A stretch of DNA of 32,410 bases from NCBI GenBank assembly GCA_018066245.1, contig JAGHRT010000049.1:1-32410 (forward strand), in the 5' to 3' direction. Below are positions 23,834 through 31,436 of this stretch, piece after piece. The position numbers and the translations under genes were made by a program. The notes beneath the pieces are model-generated. The model was not told the DNA's origin, made no database searches, and worked only from the letters and a program-made list of their open reading frames with translations. The stretch is from Candidatus Equimonas faecalis (GTDB lineage: Bacteria > Bacteroidota > Bacteroidia > Bacteroidales > Bacteroidaceae). Each line of letters begins with the position of its first letter. The first letter of the stretch is position 1.

Positions 23834-25651
23834 TTATCGCAGCACTTTTTGCCCGCCAAGGATGCTTACTCCCTTGACGGGGGCGTTTATCGCGCGGCCT
23901 TGAAGGTCGTAGGCTGTTGAGAGTTGAGAGTTTGCAGTTGAGATCGGTGAGGGGGTGATGCCTTCGGCTCCGAGGAGGGGCGCGGTGGCGGCGTTGCAGA
24001 CGGTACAGTCGCAGGGGTCGGTGGCGTTGTAGTTGGCGATGAAGGCTATGGCGTGCATATTGGCGGGGTTCCACGCGGTGTCGAGGGTGGCGGTGAAGGT
24101 CTTGGTGCGGCTGCCGTCGGTGTTGTCGTGGGCGGTGCCCCAGGTGCCGGTGAGGGTGGCACGCATGACGTTGTTGTGGACGTAGCTCTTGTCCTGCTGG
24201 CCGGTGGAGAGCATCTGCCCCTGACCTACGGAGGAGGAGAGGATGCCGTCCTCGGTGAGCCACACGTTGAGGCGGCAGTCGGAACAGGGGAGTATGCCGA
24301 GTTGCTCGGTGGCTACGTCAAGGGTGAGCTGGCGCGTGGCGGGGTCGTAGCTGGGGGTGAGGGTGAGCCGGACGAAGGCGGGCACGGCGGCCTGACGGGT
24401 ATGGATGTCCAGGAGTGTCTCCACGTCGCCGGGGCCTACGAGGGGCGAGAAGGCGGTGGCAGCGTCGTAGAAGCCGTAAAGGTTGGTTCGGTCGAACATG
24501 ATGCCGGGGGCCCAAGTGGTGCCGTTCTCATTATAGAACCATGTGAAGGCCTTGTCGGCATCGGTGGTGAGGCGGTCGGTGCCGAAGCCGGAGTGATGGT
24601 CCACGCGCACGACGTTGGCAAGGGTGCCGAAGGCTTCGTCCTCGCGCTCGTGGGCTATGGGGCAGTTGGCGCACTGCATGGTGGTGAATCCTTCTACGAG
24701 GACGTTGCGGTCGAAATAGGTGTCGAATACGTTGATGAGGGCGGTGGCGGCATTGTCGGCGGGGTTGGGGTCGTCGGTGCCGGCGGGGATGACGGTGAAG
24801 GTGAGGGTGTGGGCTCCTTCCCTGTCGCAGAGGATGTCCTGCGTGAAGGATTTGCTCTGCTGTGCGGGGAGGACGGCATTGAGGGTGGCTCGGCCCAGTT
24901 CGGTGCCTTGCTCGCTCCACACGAGGTCGAAGCCGGAGACGGGGGTTGCGGCCTTGTTGGTGACGGTGTAGGAGAAGGTCTTGGTCTCGCCTACGCGGCT
25001 ATAGTCGGGGCCGCTGACGTCGGAGATGGCGATGTCGCCGGTGGGGAGGCTGTTGCCGGTGATGCGGAGCTTGAGGAGGAAGTTGTAGTGGGTGTAGTCG
25101 ATGTCGGCAGCGTAGGGGGGGAAGGCTGCGGGCGACTTCCACTTCTGCGTCTCGGGGTCGTAGAGGAGGGAGTGGCTGGCATCTTCGGCTTCTTCCACGG
25201 AGAAGTAGTAGGTGCCGCCCCATTCCTTGACGGGTGTGGTGCGTGCTCCGGCATAGAAGGGCTTTCCGGCCTCGATGGTGAAGGGCTGGTCGAGGGGGCG
25301 CTCATCCCAGGTGAAGGGCATGGGGTCGTCCTTGACCTCCTGCTGTATGGGATAGGTGGCGGGAAGGGGGCCGTCGGAGAGCGTGGGGGTGATGAAGATG
25401 CTGTTGTTGATGCCGTAGGTGGAGCCCCACATGACGGCGACGGCGGTAACCTTGCAGCCGGCGTACTTCTGCGTGAAGGCGTCGTCAAAATAGACGGCGA
25501 AGGCGTCGTCCTCAAGCAGGGGTGAGCCTATGGCATCGACGGAGATGTCGCCGCAGTAGCCTACAAGCATACTGGGCTGGCCGTCTTGAGCCTGAGCGGG
25601 AAGGCTGGCCGTCGTGGCAAGCATAAGAAGAGTGAGAAGGGAGTGCTTCAT
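23834..25651 (-). CDS. Omp28-family outer-membrane/secreted protein with C-terminal sorting-like tail
   Basis: This 605-residue protein starts at the ATG at 25651 with a signal peptide (MKHSLLTLLMLATTASLPAQA). Residues about 30-200 are a beta-rich N-terminal domain, and about 205-310 a CARDB/Ig-like domain (SRVGETKTFSYTVTN). An Omp28-like thioredoxin-fold domain follows with VLVEGFTTMQCANCP, whose CxxC is C327/C330. Later DCR and DPCDC segments add further cysteines. The last 40 residues (YDLQGRAINAPVKG...ILGGQKVLR) look like the C-terminal tails of Bacteroidales surface or secreted proteins. It should be exported and possibly surface-attached; its substrate is unknown. An excellent promoter (25707-25737) and a terminator (23717-23746) make it a single-gene unit. 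Confidence 0.82.
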   Translation of the reverse strand: MKHSLLTLLMLATTASLPAQAQDGQPSMLVGYCGDISVDAIGSPLLEDDAFAVYFDDAFTQKYAGCKVTAVAVMWGSTYGINNSIFITPTLSDGPLPATYPIQQEVKDDPMPFTWDERPLDQPFTIEAGKPFYAGARTTPVKEWGGTYYFSVEEAEDASHSLLYDPETQKWKSPAAFPPYAADIDYTHYNFLLKLRITGNSLPTGDIAISDVSGPDYSRVGETKTFSYTVTNKAATPVSGFDLVWSEQGTELGRATLNAVLPAQQSKSFTQDILCDREGAHTLTFTVIPAGTDDPNPADNAATALINVFDTYFDRNVLVEGFTTMQCANCPIAHEREDEAFGTLANVVRVDHHSGFGTDRLTTDADKAFTWFYNENGTTWAPGIMFDRTNLYGFYDAATAFSPLVGPGDVETLLDIHTRQAAVPAFVRLTLTPSYDPATRQLTLDVATEQLGILPCSDCRLNVWLTEDGILSSSVGQGQMLSTGQQDKSYVHNNVMRATLTGTWGTAHDNTDGSRTKTFTATLDTAWNPANMHAIAFIANYNATDPCDCTVCNAATAPLLGAEGITPSPISTANSQLSTAYDLQGRAINAPVKGVSILGGQKVLR

Positions 25652-25706
25652 CGTGTTGGATTTGGAAATTAAAGAGTGAGAAATGGAAATTATTTGCATC
25701 TGTGTG

Positions 25707-25737
25707 CAAATATATGAAAAAATGAGAAAACGGCAAA
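25707..25737 (-). promoter_or_regulatory. Promoter of the Omp28-like gene
   Basis: On the minus strand: -33 TTTG at 25737-25734, a 19-base spacer, and -7 TATATTTG at 25714-25707. This is a near-perfect Bacteroidetes promoter. Confidence 0.88.
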
Positions 25738-25850
25738 GGACACGCACTGTGATTTTAAAAAATGGATGGCCGAAAGGGTACGTACATTATGCATTTTACG
25801 CTATACATTATACATTTTGCAGGGCGAATCGCTAAAAAGTGAGCTTTTGC

Positions 25851-25881
25851 TTGGCAGATAAATGAGAAATGCGTAATTTTG
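25851..25881 (+). promoter_or_regulatory. Promoter of the YtxH operon
   Basis: -33 TTG at 25851-25853, a 20-base spacer, and -7 TAATTTTG at 25874-25881. The rest of the 307-base divergent gap (25652-25958) shows repeated TACATTAT/TATACATT motifs and no gene. Confidence 0.7.
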
Positions 25882-25958
25882 GCAAGCGAAAGGGCAGTAC
25901 TCCCACTGTCCATTAGCCCACACCCTAACTTTTCACCATTCATTTCACATTTACCACT

Positions 25959-26186
25959 ATGAGAACTTTCAGCATTTTGGCCGCCTTCATCGGTGGCGCA
26001 GCCCTAGGTGCAGCCGCAGGCATCCTCTACGCTCCCGAATCGGGTAAAGACACGCGCAAGAAACTGGCCGACCAGACCCACAATCTGAAACAGCGCATGA
26101 AGGAAGCTCTTGAAGAGCGTGGCATCCAGCTCAACAAGAAGGACTTGGAGGACATCTCCGAGGAACTCCGCGATGAAATGATTTAA
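25959..26186 (+). CDS. YtxH domain small membrane protein
   Basis: This 75-residue protein has one N-terminal glycine/alanine-rich membrane helix (residues 5-25) followed by LYAPESGKDTRKKL, the typical YtxH/gas-vesicle-GvpP-like signature, and a charged helical tail (about 35-75). Such proteins are thought to be envelope stress or structural proteins; their precise job is not known. It opens a small operon with the holin-X-like gene (26349) and a basic coiled-coil-like protein (26722), a common trio in Bacteroidales. The 162-base gap to the next gene holds a pairable GACACCC (near 26194) and GGGTGTC (near 26308), so internal processing or attenuation is possible. Confidence 0.85.
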   Translation: MRTFSILAAFIGGAALGAAAGILYAPESGKDTRKKLADQTHNLKQRMKEALEERGIQLNKKDLEDISEELRDEMI

Positions 26187-26348
26187 ATTGAAAGACACCC
26201 TTCTCCTTCCTCACATATCGGTTTTGTGGTTTTGAGGTTCAGGCCTTACAACCTTACAACCTAGCAGGAACCGGCATGGACACTGCTGACACGGAGGGAG
26301 GCGCAGGGTGTCCTCGTTTTTCTCCATCTCTCAAAATCTCCGCACACA

Positions 26349-26729
26349 ATGTTATTTTATAGTAAACAGAATGTGGAGCTCATCTGTCAGCTTCTGAAAG
26401 ACATCAAGGAGTATGGCAGCCTGCGTCTCGAACGCCTACAGCTGGACCTGACGCAGAAAATGGCTCTGGCCATAGGTTTCCTCGTAATGGGAACGGCCGT
26501 GGCAACCATCAGCCTGTGTGCCCTCATTTTCCTCAGCCTTGCGGCCGGCTACGCTCTCGCCTCGTGGATGGGAAGCAGGGCTTTGGCCATGCTTGTGGTA
26601 GCGGCCTTCTATGCAGCTGCGGCCCTTGTCGTGTATGCCAAGCGCCACGACTGGATTGTCAAGCCACTCACACTCTTTCTCCACGAACTTTTCCTCTCCA
26701 CCAAAGACACACCCGACAACGATGTATAG
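26349..26729 (+). CDS. Holin-X-like (phage holin 3_6 family) membrane protein
   Basis: This 126-residue protein has an amphipathic N-terminal helix (1-37), two hydrophobic segments (about 38-63 and 66-97) and a short C-terminal helix. This matches the putative actinobacterial holin-X / Phage_holin_3_6 domain, found widely in non-phage envelope proteins. It is not evidence of a prophage: no phage genes are nearby. Its stop codon overlaps the start of the next gene (ATGTATAG), which indicates translational coupling. It probably works with the YtxH-type protein at the inner membrane. Confidence 0.82.
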   Translation: MLFYSKQNVELICQLLKDIKEYGSLRLERLQLDLTQKMALAIGFLVMGTAVATISLCALIFLSLAAGYALASWMGSRALAMLVVAAFYAAAALVVYAKRHDWIVKPLTLFLHELFLSTKDTPDNDV

Positions 26730-26970
26730 CCCCCAATCGACCCAAGAAGAGCGGCTCCAAATGATTGAGCAGCGCAAGAAAGAGTTAGACAGGCAGATAC
26801 GTATAAAGGAACGTCGTATGCGCAGCATCTACGATGCCCTTACCGCCCCTTCCACACGTCCCTCCGGCCTTGTGTCTAAAGCCATTTCCAACGTCTCCAC
26901 CATGGCCGCCATTGCCGATGGCCTGCTGATTGGCTACCGCGTGTTGAGGAAGTTTCGACGCATCATCTGA
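26722..26970 (+). CDS. Small basic protein of the YtxH/holin-X operon
   Basis: This 82-residue protein starts at the ATG that overlaps the upstream stop by eight bases. Residues 8-38 are highly charged and likely coiled-coil (EERLQMIEQRKKELDRQI). The C-terminal half has a weakly hydrophobic stretch (SNVSTMAAIADGLLIGY) and ends KFRRII. It probably associates with the membrane with its two operon partners. No named family is recognised with certainty. The frame is open upstream to 26611 but that part overlaps the holin gene. Confidence 0.75.
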   Translation: MYSPQSTQEERLQMIEQRKKELDRQIRIKERRMRSIYDALTAPSTRPSGLVSKAISNVSTMAAIADGLLIGYRVLRKFRRII

Positions 26971-27019
26971 CCGGCCAGACCACCACTTTTTTACGATACA
27001 ATCTTAATTACACAATAAA

Positions 27020-29320
27020 GTGTTCCAGATAATCAGCAAGGAGCAATTCAGCGAGAAAGTCTATAAACTCGTCGTAGAAGCTCCACTCATCGCCCGCAGC
27101 CGCCGAGCCGGGCATTTTGTTATCGTACGCGTAGGCCAGAAAGGCGAGCGCGTGCCCCTCACCATCGCTGATGCCGACCCTGTGGAAGGCACCATCACCC
27201 TCGTCGTTCAGACCGTGGGCCACAGCACCACGCAACTCTGCGCCCTCAACCCCGGCGACTGCATCACCGATGTGGTTGGCCCCCTGGGCAAGGCCACGCA
27301 TATCGAGAATTTCGGCACCTGTCTCTGCGCAGGCGGCGGCGTGGGCGTGGCACCGATGCTGCCTATCGTGCGGGCACTGAAAGAGGCCGGCAACAAGGTG
27401 GTCGTCGTACTGGCAGGCCGCACGAAGGAACTAATCATCCTTGAAAAGGAGATGCGCGAGGCAGCCGACGAGGTCATCATAATGACCGACGATGGCAGCT
27501 ACGGCCAGCAGGGTGTGGTGACGGTAGGCATGGAGCAGGTCATCCAGCGCGAGAAAGTGGACAAGTGCTTCGCCATCGGCCCTGCCATTATGATGAAGTT
27601 CTGCTGTCTGCTGACAAAGAAATATGAGATTCCCACCGATGTCTCCCTCAACACGATTATGGTTGACGGTACCGGAATGTGCGGTGCCTGCCGTATCAGC
27701 GTGGGAGGCAAGACGCGCTTCGTGTGCGTGGACGGCCCTGAATTCAACGGCCACGAAGTGGATTTCGACGAGATGCTGAAGCGTATGGGCGCCTTCAAGG
27801 AGGAGGAGCAAATTGCCCCCTCCGCCTGCGGACAAGAAACGGGTAAAGACATCGCGGGCGAACCGCACGGCCTCCCCATAAAGGGGGAGGTGCCCGAAAG
27901 GGCGGAGGGGGTAATCACCCCCAAAGAGCGTGCCCAGATTGAGCGCGTGAAGATGCCGGAACTCGACCCCGTCTATCGTGCCACTACGCGCACCGAAGAG
28001 GTCAGCCAAGGCCTCACTGCCGCTATGGCCCAGCGCGAGGCACTGCGCTGTCTCAACTGCAAGAACCCCACCTGTATGACGGGATGCCCCGTGAGCATCC
28101 ACATCCCCGAGTTCATCGGCAAAATCAGCGAGGGCGACTTCCTCGGCGCCGCCAGAGTGCTGAAACAGACCTCTGCCCTGCCCGCCGTCTGCGGCCGCGT
28201 ATGTCCGCAGGAGAAGCAGTGCGAGAGCCAGTGCATCTACAACAAGATGAAGAAGGCGCCCGTGGCCATCGGCTATCTGGAGCGTTTCGCCGCCGACTAT
28301 GAGCGCGAGAGCGGCCAAATGGTCCAGCCAGAGTGCGCCCCCGCCAACGGACACAAGGTGGCCGTCATCGGCAGCGGCCCCTCCGGACTCTCCTTCGCCG
28401 GCGATATGGCCAAAATGGGCTACGACGTCACCGTCTTTGAAGCCCTCCACGAGATTGGCGGCGTGCTGAAATACGGCATACCCGAATTTCGTCTGCCCAA
28501 CCGTATCGTGGATGTGGAAATCAGCAACCTCGAGAAGATTGGCGTGAAGTTCGTGAAGGACTGCGTGGTGGGCAAGACCATCAGCGTGGACGACCTCAAA
28601 AAGGAAGGCTTCGAGGGCATCTTCGTAGGCTCCGGCGCCGGCCTGCCCAACTTTATGGGTATCCCCGGCGAGAACGCCAACGGCATTATGTCGTCCAACG
28701 AATACCTCACCCGCATCAACCTTATGGACGCCTCCTCACCCGACAGCGCCACACCCATCAAGAAGGCCCGCCGCGTAATGGTGGTGGGCGGCGGCAACAC
28801 CGCTATGGACTCTTGCCGCACAGCCAAGCGCCTCGGCGCCGAACACGTGATGATTGTCTATCGCCGCTCCGAAGCCGAGATGCCCGCCCGTCTGGAAGAG
28901 GTACGCCACGCCAAGGAAGAGGGTATTGAGTTCAAGACGCTCCACACTCCCCTGGAATACCTCACCGACGACAAGGGCAATGTCCGCGCCGTCGTACTCC
29001 AGAAGATGCAACTCGGCGAGCCCGATGCCAGCGGACGCCGTCGCCCCGAACCCATTCCCGGAGCTACGGAGACCATAGAGATTGACCAGGCCATCGTGGC
29101 CGTAGGCGTCAGCCCCAACCCCATCGTACCCACCAGCATCGACGGTCTGGAACTCGGCCGCAAGAACACCATCGCCGTGAACGACCAGATGCAGAGCAGC
29201 ATCCCCACCATCTTCGCCGGCGGCGACATTGTGCGTGGCGGCGCCACCGTCATCCTCGCTATGGGCGACGGACGCAAGGCAGCTGTCTCGATGCACGAAT
29301 TCCTCTCCGGAAAAGCCTGA
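27020..29320 (+). CDS. Fused NfnA/PyrK-like and GltD/NfnB-like flavoprotein oxidoreductase
   Basis: This 766-residue protein joins two enzymes. Residues 1-260 are a ferredoxin-NADP reductase-like subunit of the dihydroorotate dehydrogenase electron-transfer/NfnA type, with CAGGGVGVAP (103-112) and iron-sulfur ligands C221, C224 and C236. Residues about 305-766 are a glutamate synthase small-subunit (GltD/NfnB)-like part: CxxC...C...C sets C344/C347/C352/C356 and C391/C395/C401/C405, FAD-binding GSGPSG (451-456), a second GGGNTA dinucleotide site, and GGDIVRGGATVILAMGDG. Together this resembles NADH-dependent ferredoxin:NADP oxidoreductase, in which bifurcation links NADH, NADPH and ferredoxin. 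The linker at about 275-303 is encoded by a palindromic repeat (27871-27922). The start is GTG at 27020, as an in-frame stop lies at 27005. A terminator follows. Confidence 0.9.
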   Translation: MFQIISKEQFSEKVYKLVVEAPLIARSRRAGHFVIVRVGQKGERVPLTIADADPVEGTITLVVQTVGHSTTQLCALNPGDCITDVVGPLGKATHIENFGTCLCAGGGVGVAPMLPIVRALKEAGNKVVVVLAGRTKELIILEKEMREAADEVIIMTDDGSYGQQGVVTVGMEQVIQREKVDKCFAIGPAIMMKFCCLLTKKYEIPTDVSLNTIMVDGTGMCGACRISVGGKTRFVCVDGPEFNGHEVDFDEMLKRMGAFKEEEQIAPSACGQETGKDIAGEPHGLPIKGEVPERAEGVITPKERAQIERVKMPELDPVYRATTRTEEVSQGLTAAMAQREALRCLNCKNPTCMTGCPVSIHIPEFIGKISEGDFLGAARVLKQTSALPAVCGRVCPQEKQCESQCIYNKMKKAPVAIGYLERFAADYERESGQMVQPECAPANGHKVAVIGSGPSGLSFAGDMAKMGYDVTVFEALHEIGGVLKYGIPEFRLPNRIVDVEISNLEKIGVKFVKDCVVGKTISVDDLKKEGFEGIFVGSGAGLPNFMGIPGENANGIMSSNEYLTRINLMDASSPDSATPIKKARRVMVVGGGNTAMDSCRTAKRLGAEHVMIVYRRSEAEMPARLEEVRHAKEEGIEFKTLHTPLEYLTDDKGNVRAVVLQKMQLGEPDASGRRRPEPIPGATETIEIDQAIVAVGVSPNPIVPTSIDGLELGRKNTIAVNDQMQSSIPTIFAGGDIVRGGATVILAMGDGRKAAVSMHEFLSGKA
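27871..27922. repeat. Palindromic repeat inserted in frame in the Nfn/GltD fusion gene
   Basis: Three hairpins follow one another: CCTCCCC/GGGGAGG (27871-27877 with 27884-27890), GCCC-GAAA-GGGC (27892-27903, GNRA loop) and GGGGGT/ACCCCC (27907-27912 with 27917-27922). Such CCTCCCC...GGAGGGGG elements are usually intergenic in Bacteroidetes. Here the element is read through and encodes HGLPIKGEVPERAEGVITP between the two enzyme parts. Confidence 0.8.
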
Positions 29321-29340
29321 CACAGACACTTCTAAACGCG

Positions 29341-29376
29341 ACCTATGCACGAGGACACTTGTGCATAGGTTTTCTT
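29341..29376 (+). terminator. Terminator of the Nfn/GltD fusion gene
   Basis: ACCTATGCAC (29341-29350) pairs perfectly with GTGCATAGGT (29361-29370), 10-base loop, followed by TTTTCTT. Confidence 0.9.
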
Positions 29377-29393
29377 ACGCTTGAACAACCTCT

Positions 29394-30017
29394 ATGCAGT
29401 TCACATTTACACAGATTCTCGACATCATCGGCACGCTGGCCTTCGCCATCTCCGGCATACGCCTCTCCTCCGCCAAGCGCTTCGACCTCTTCGGAGCCTA
29501 CATCGTGGGCCTCGTTACGGCTATCGGCGGCGGCACGGCACGCGACATCATGCTCAACAACGAAATCTTCTGGATGCACGATCCCATCTACCTCATTCTC
29601 ACGGGCATTGCCCTCATCTGGGTGATGATATTCGGCAAGCAACTCATCCACCAGAACTCCACCTGGTTCCTGTTCGACACCATCGGCCTGGCCATGTTCA
29701 CCGTAACGGGCATCGAGAAGACACTCTCCGCACCCGACGACTACCCCTTTTGGGTGGCCATCATCATGGGAGCCCTGACCGGAGCCGCAGGCGGCGTGTT
29801 CCGCGACGTATTCATGAATCAAGTACCCCTCATCTTCCGAGGAGAAATCTACGCCATGGCATGCATTGCAGGCGGAGTGTTCTATTGGGTCCTGTCAGCT
29901 TTTGGCTGCAACCACGTTACGTGCGGCATAGCCTGTGCCGTGCTTGTCATCGTACTCCGCCTCGTGGCCGTCATGTTCAAACTCCACCTCCCCTTCCTCA
30001 AGGGCGAAGACAACTAA
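29394..30017 (+). CDS. TRIC-type cation channel family protein (UPF0126/YicG-like)
   Basis: This 207-residue membrane protein has about seven hydrophobic segments and the twofold internal repeat of the family: GGGTARD (45-51) in the first half and GGVFRD (133-138) in the second. Prokaryotic TRIC homologues form trimeric channels for monovalent cations in the inner membrane. The physiological role in bacteria is uncertain; some members have been linked to glycine transport. Length is normal. It follows a strong terminator by about 18 bases and has no obvious promoter element of the TAnnTTTG kind. Confidence 0.88.
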   Translation: MQFTFTQILDIIGTLAFAISGIRLSSAKRFDLFGAYIVGLVTAIGGGTARDIMLNNEIFWMHDPIYLILTGIALIWVMIFGKQLIHQNSTWFLFDTIGLAMFTVTGIEKTLSAPDDYPFWVAIIMGALTGAAGGVFRDVFMNQVPLIFRGEIYAMACIAGGVFYWVLSAFGCNHVTCGIACAVLVIVLRLVAVMFKLHLPFLKGEDN

Positions 30018-30332
30018 CGCCCCCTACCCTACCCCTGCCTGCCTGTCTGTCCCCAAACGTTTCTCAGCCCCCACCATGAGACGTTAGGGGGCGCAGCGCA
30101 GTCCTGTCCGATGAGGAACGGACGAAAGGAAAAACTCGTTTTTCAGTTTCGTCCGTTCTTCAGCGGGAAGAGTGAGCGTAGCTAACTATAGCCACAAAGC
30201 TTTATTTTCTAAATTTTCATCCTCCTTCATACAAGTTTTCGTTATAGTTATCGTTTTCGTTGCCGAAGGCCTTTTCGTTTTCGTTATCGTTTATCCTCTC
30301 ATCATTCATCGTTCATCGTCTTTCCTAATCTT
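30018..30332. other. Structured, low-complexity gap downstream of the TRIC gene
   Basis: No gene is seen. CGCCCCCTA (30018-30026) pairs with TAGGGGGCG (30085-30093) around a smaller hairpin (AACGT.../...ACGTT), a possible terminator-like structure. A second long hairpin lies at 30116-30158. The segment about 30237-30300 is a low-complexity run of CGTTTTCGTTATCG-type units, a pattern often seen between Bacteroidetes genes. Confidence 0.6.
30104..30158. promoter_or_regulatory. Hairpin with competing pairing partners
   Basis: GAACGGACGAAA (30116-30127) pairs perfectly with TTTCGTCCGTTC (30147-30158), with AAAAAC/GTTTTT extending the stem inside. The same CGGAC (30119-30123) can instead pair with an upstream GTCCG (30104-30108). 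The two folds exclude each other, as in attenuators. No downstream plus-strand gene is seen that it would control. Confidence 0.45.
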
Positions 30333-31433
30333 TCACATCCTCTCCAAACTATCAGTATCCATTAGGAAATCAAACAGACCAGTTATCAATATGCCATATT
30401 CATTATAGTGCGGTATATGATACCCTCCCACGATGATCACTTTCTTGAAAGCATCGTTGATGTTCAGGAGCGAAGCCTGTTCCTGCTCCTCTTTCTTGCG
30501 GTCGGGCATAATCAGAGCGGATTGGATGTAGATTCTCACAGACGCCTTGTTGAGCACAAAATCAACCTCCAGCTGCTTCTTGAATGTAATGCCCGCTGCA
30601 TCCTTTCCCCACACATCAACCTGTCCCACATCCACCTGATAGTGTCTTCTTATAAGTTCGTTGTACATGACATTCTCCATAGCGTGAGCCTCTTCCACCT
30701 GTCTGAAACCGAGCACGACATTGCGCCCCCCCATATCCTCAAAATAGTACTTCGTGCCTGTACCAATATATTTCCGTCCCTTCACATTGTAGCGCAACGC
30801 CTCCGAAATGATGAAGGCATCCTCCAGATGTTCCAGATACTTTGCAATCGTATTGGGCGAAATATCCATTCCCGCCTCCGACTTGAAGGTGTTCACGATA
30901 CGCTTCACGTTCGTACCTGCCCCCATTGCCGATGCAAGCACACGCACCAGTTCTCGTAAACCATCAGCATTCCTGAGGTGATTTCGCTGCACGACATCAC
31001 GTATATACACCGTCTCATACACCTCCTTCAGATACGCCACCTTCTCTTCTGAAGACTCCAGCACCACTCCGGGAAGTCCTCCATAACGATAATACTCCAT
31101 CAGCAGCTGGGACTTATCGCCACCTCTGGCTTCATAAATCTCGGCAAAACTCAGAGGGTGTACACGTATCTCCCAACCTCGTCCACGGAACTCTGTGATG
31201 ACATCTTTCGACAGAAACTTTGCATTTGATCCCGTCACGAACACCTCTGCATTCTTCACATGCAGATACGAATTCAGCACATCCTCAAACTCCGGTACCA
31301 GTTGCACCTCATCCAGCAGAATGTAATACGTGTCCATATCCACCATTTTGGAGTCCACATACTCCAGCAACGCATCCGGGTCACGGAGTCTCTTGTTTCT
31401 GCGATCCTCAATGTTCACCTCAATGATACTTTA
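30333..31433 (-). pseudogene. 5'-truncated AAA_14/DUF4143 family ATPase
   Basis: The remaining part (361 residues from a GTG at 31418; homology seems to continue to SIIEVN at about 31433) matches the AAA_14-DUF4143 ATPases common in Bacteroidetes. Visible pieces are the Walker B-like YYILLDEVQLV, FVTGSNAKFLSKD (sensor), the DUF4143-type region with YRYGGLPGV and YIRDVVQRN, and the C-terminal EVDFVLNKASVRIYIQSAL with its nuclease-like D. The N-terminal Walker A segment (about 50-70 residues, GARQVGKT type) is missing. An in-frame stop lies directly upstream and a 110-base palindrome begins 19 bases beyond. It therefore cannot bind ATP normally and is read as a broken gene. Confidence 0.8.
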
Positions 31434-31436
31434 TAA

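Noticed and set aside
24053-25525. Plus-strand open frame of 490 residues opposite the Omp28-like gene
   Set aside because: Glycine/valine/glutamate-rich shadow frame; the minus strand has signal peptide, CxxC motif, promoter and terminator.
26349-26729. Prophage, based on the holin-like gene
   Set aside because: No structural, lysis or replication phage genes are present; this holin-X-like family is common in chromosomal envelope operons with YtxH proteins.
30100-30135. Possible hammerhead ribozyme (CCGATGAG ... CGAAA)
   Set aside because: The core needs CUGANGA; here the second base is C, stem II does not form, and the bases take part in a better conventional hairpin.
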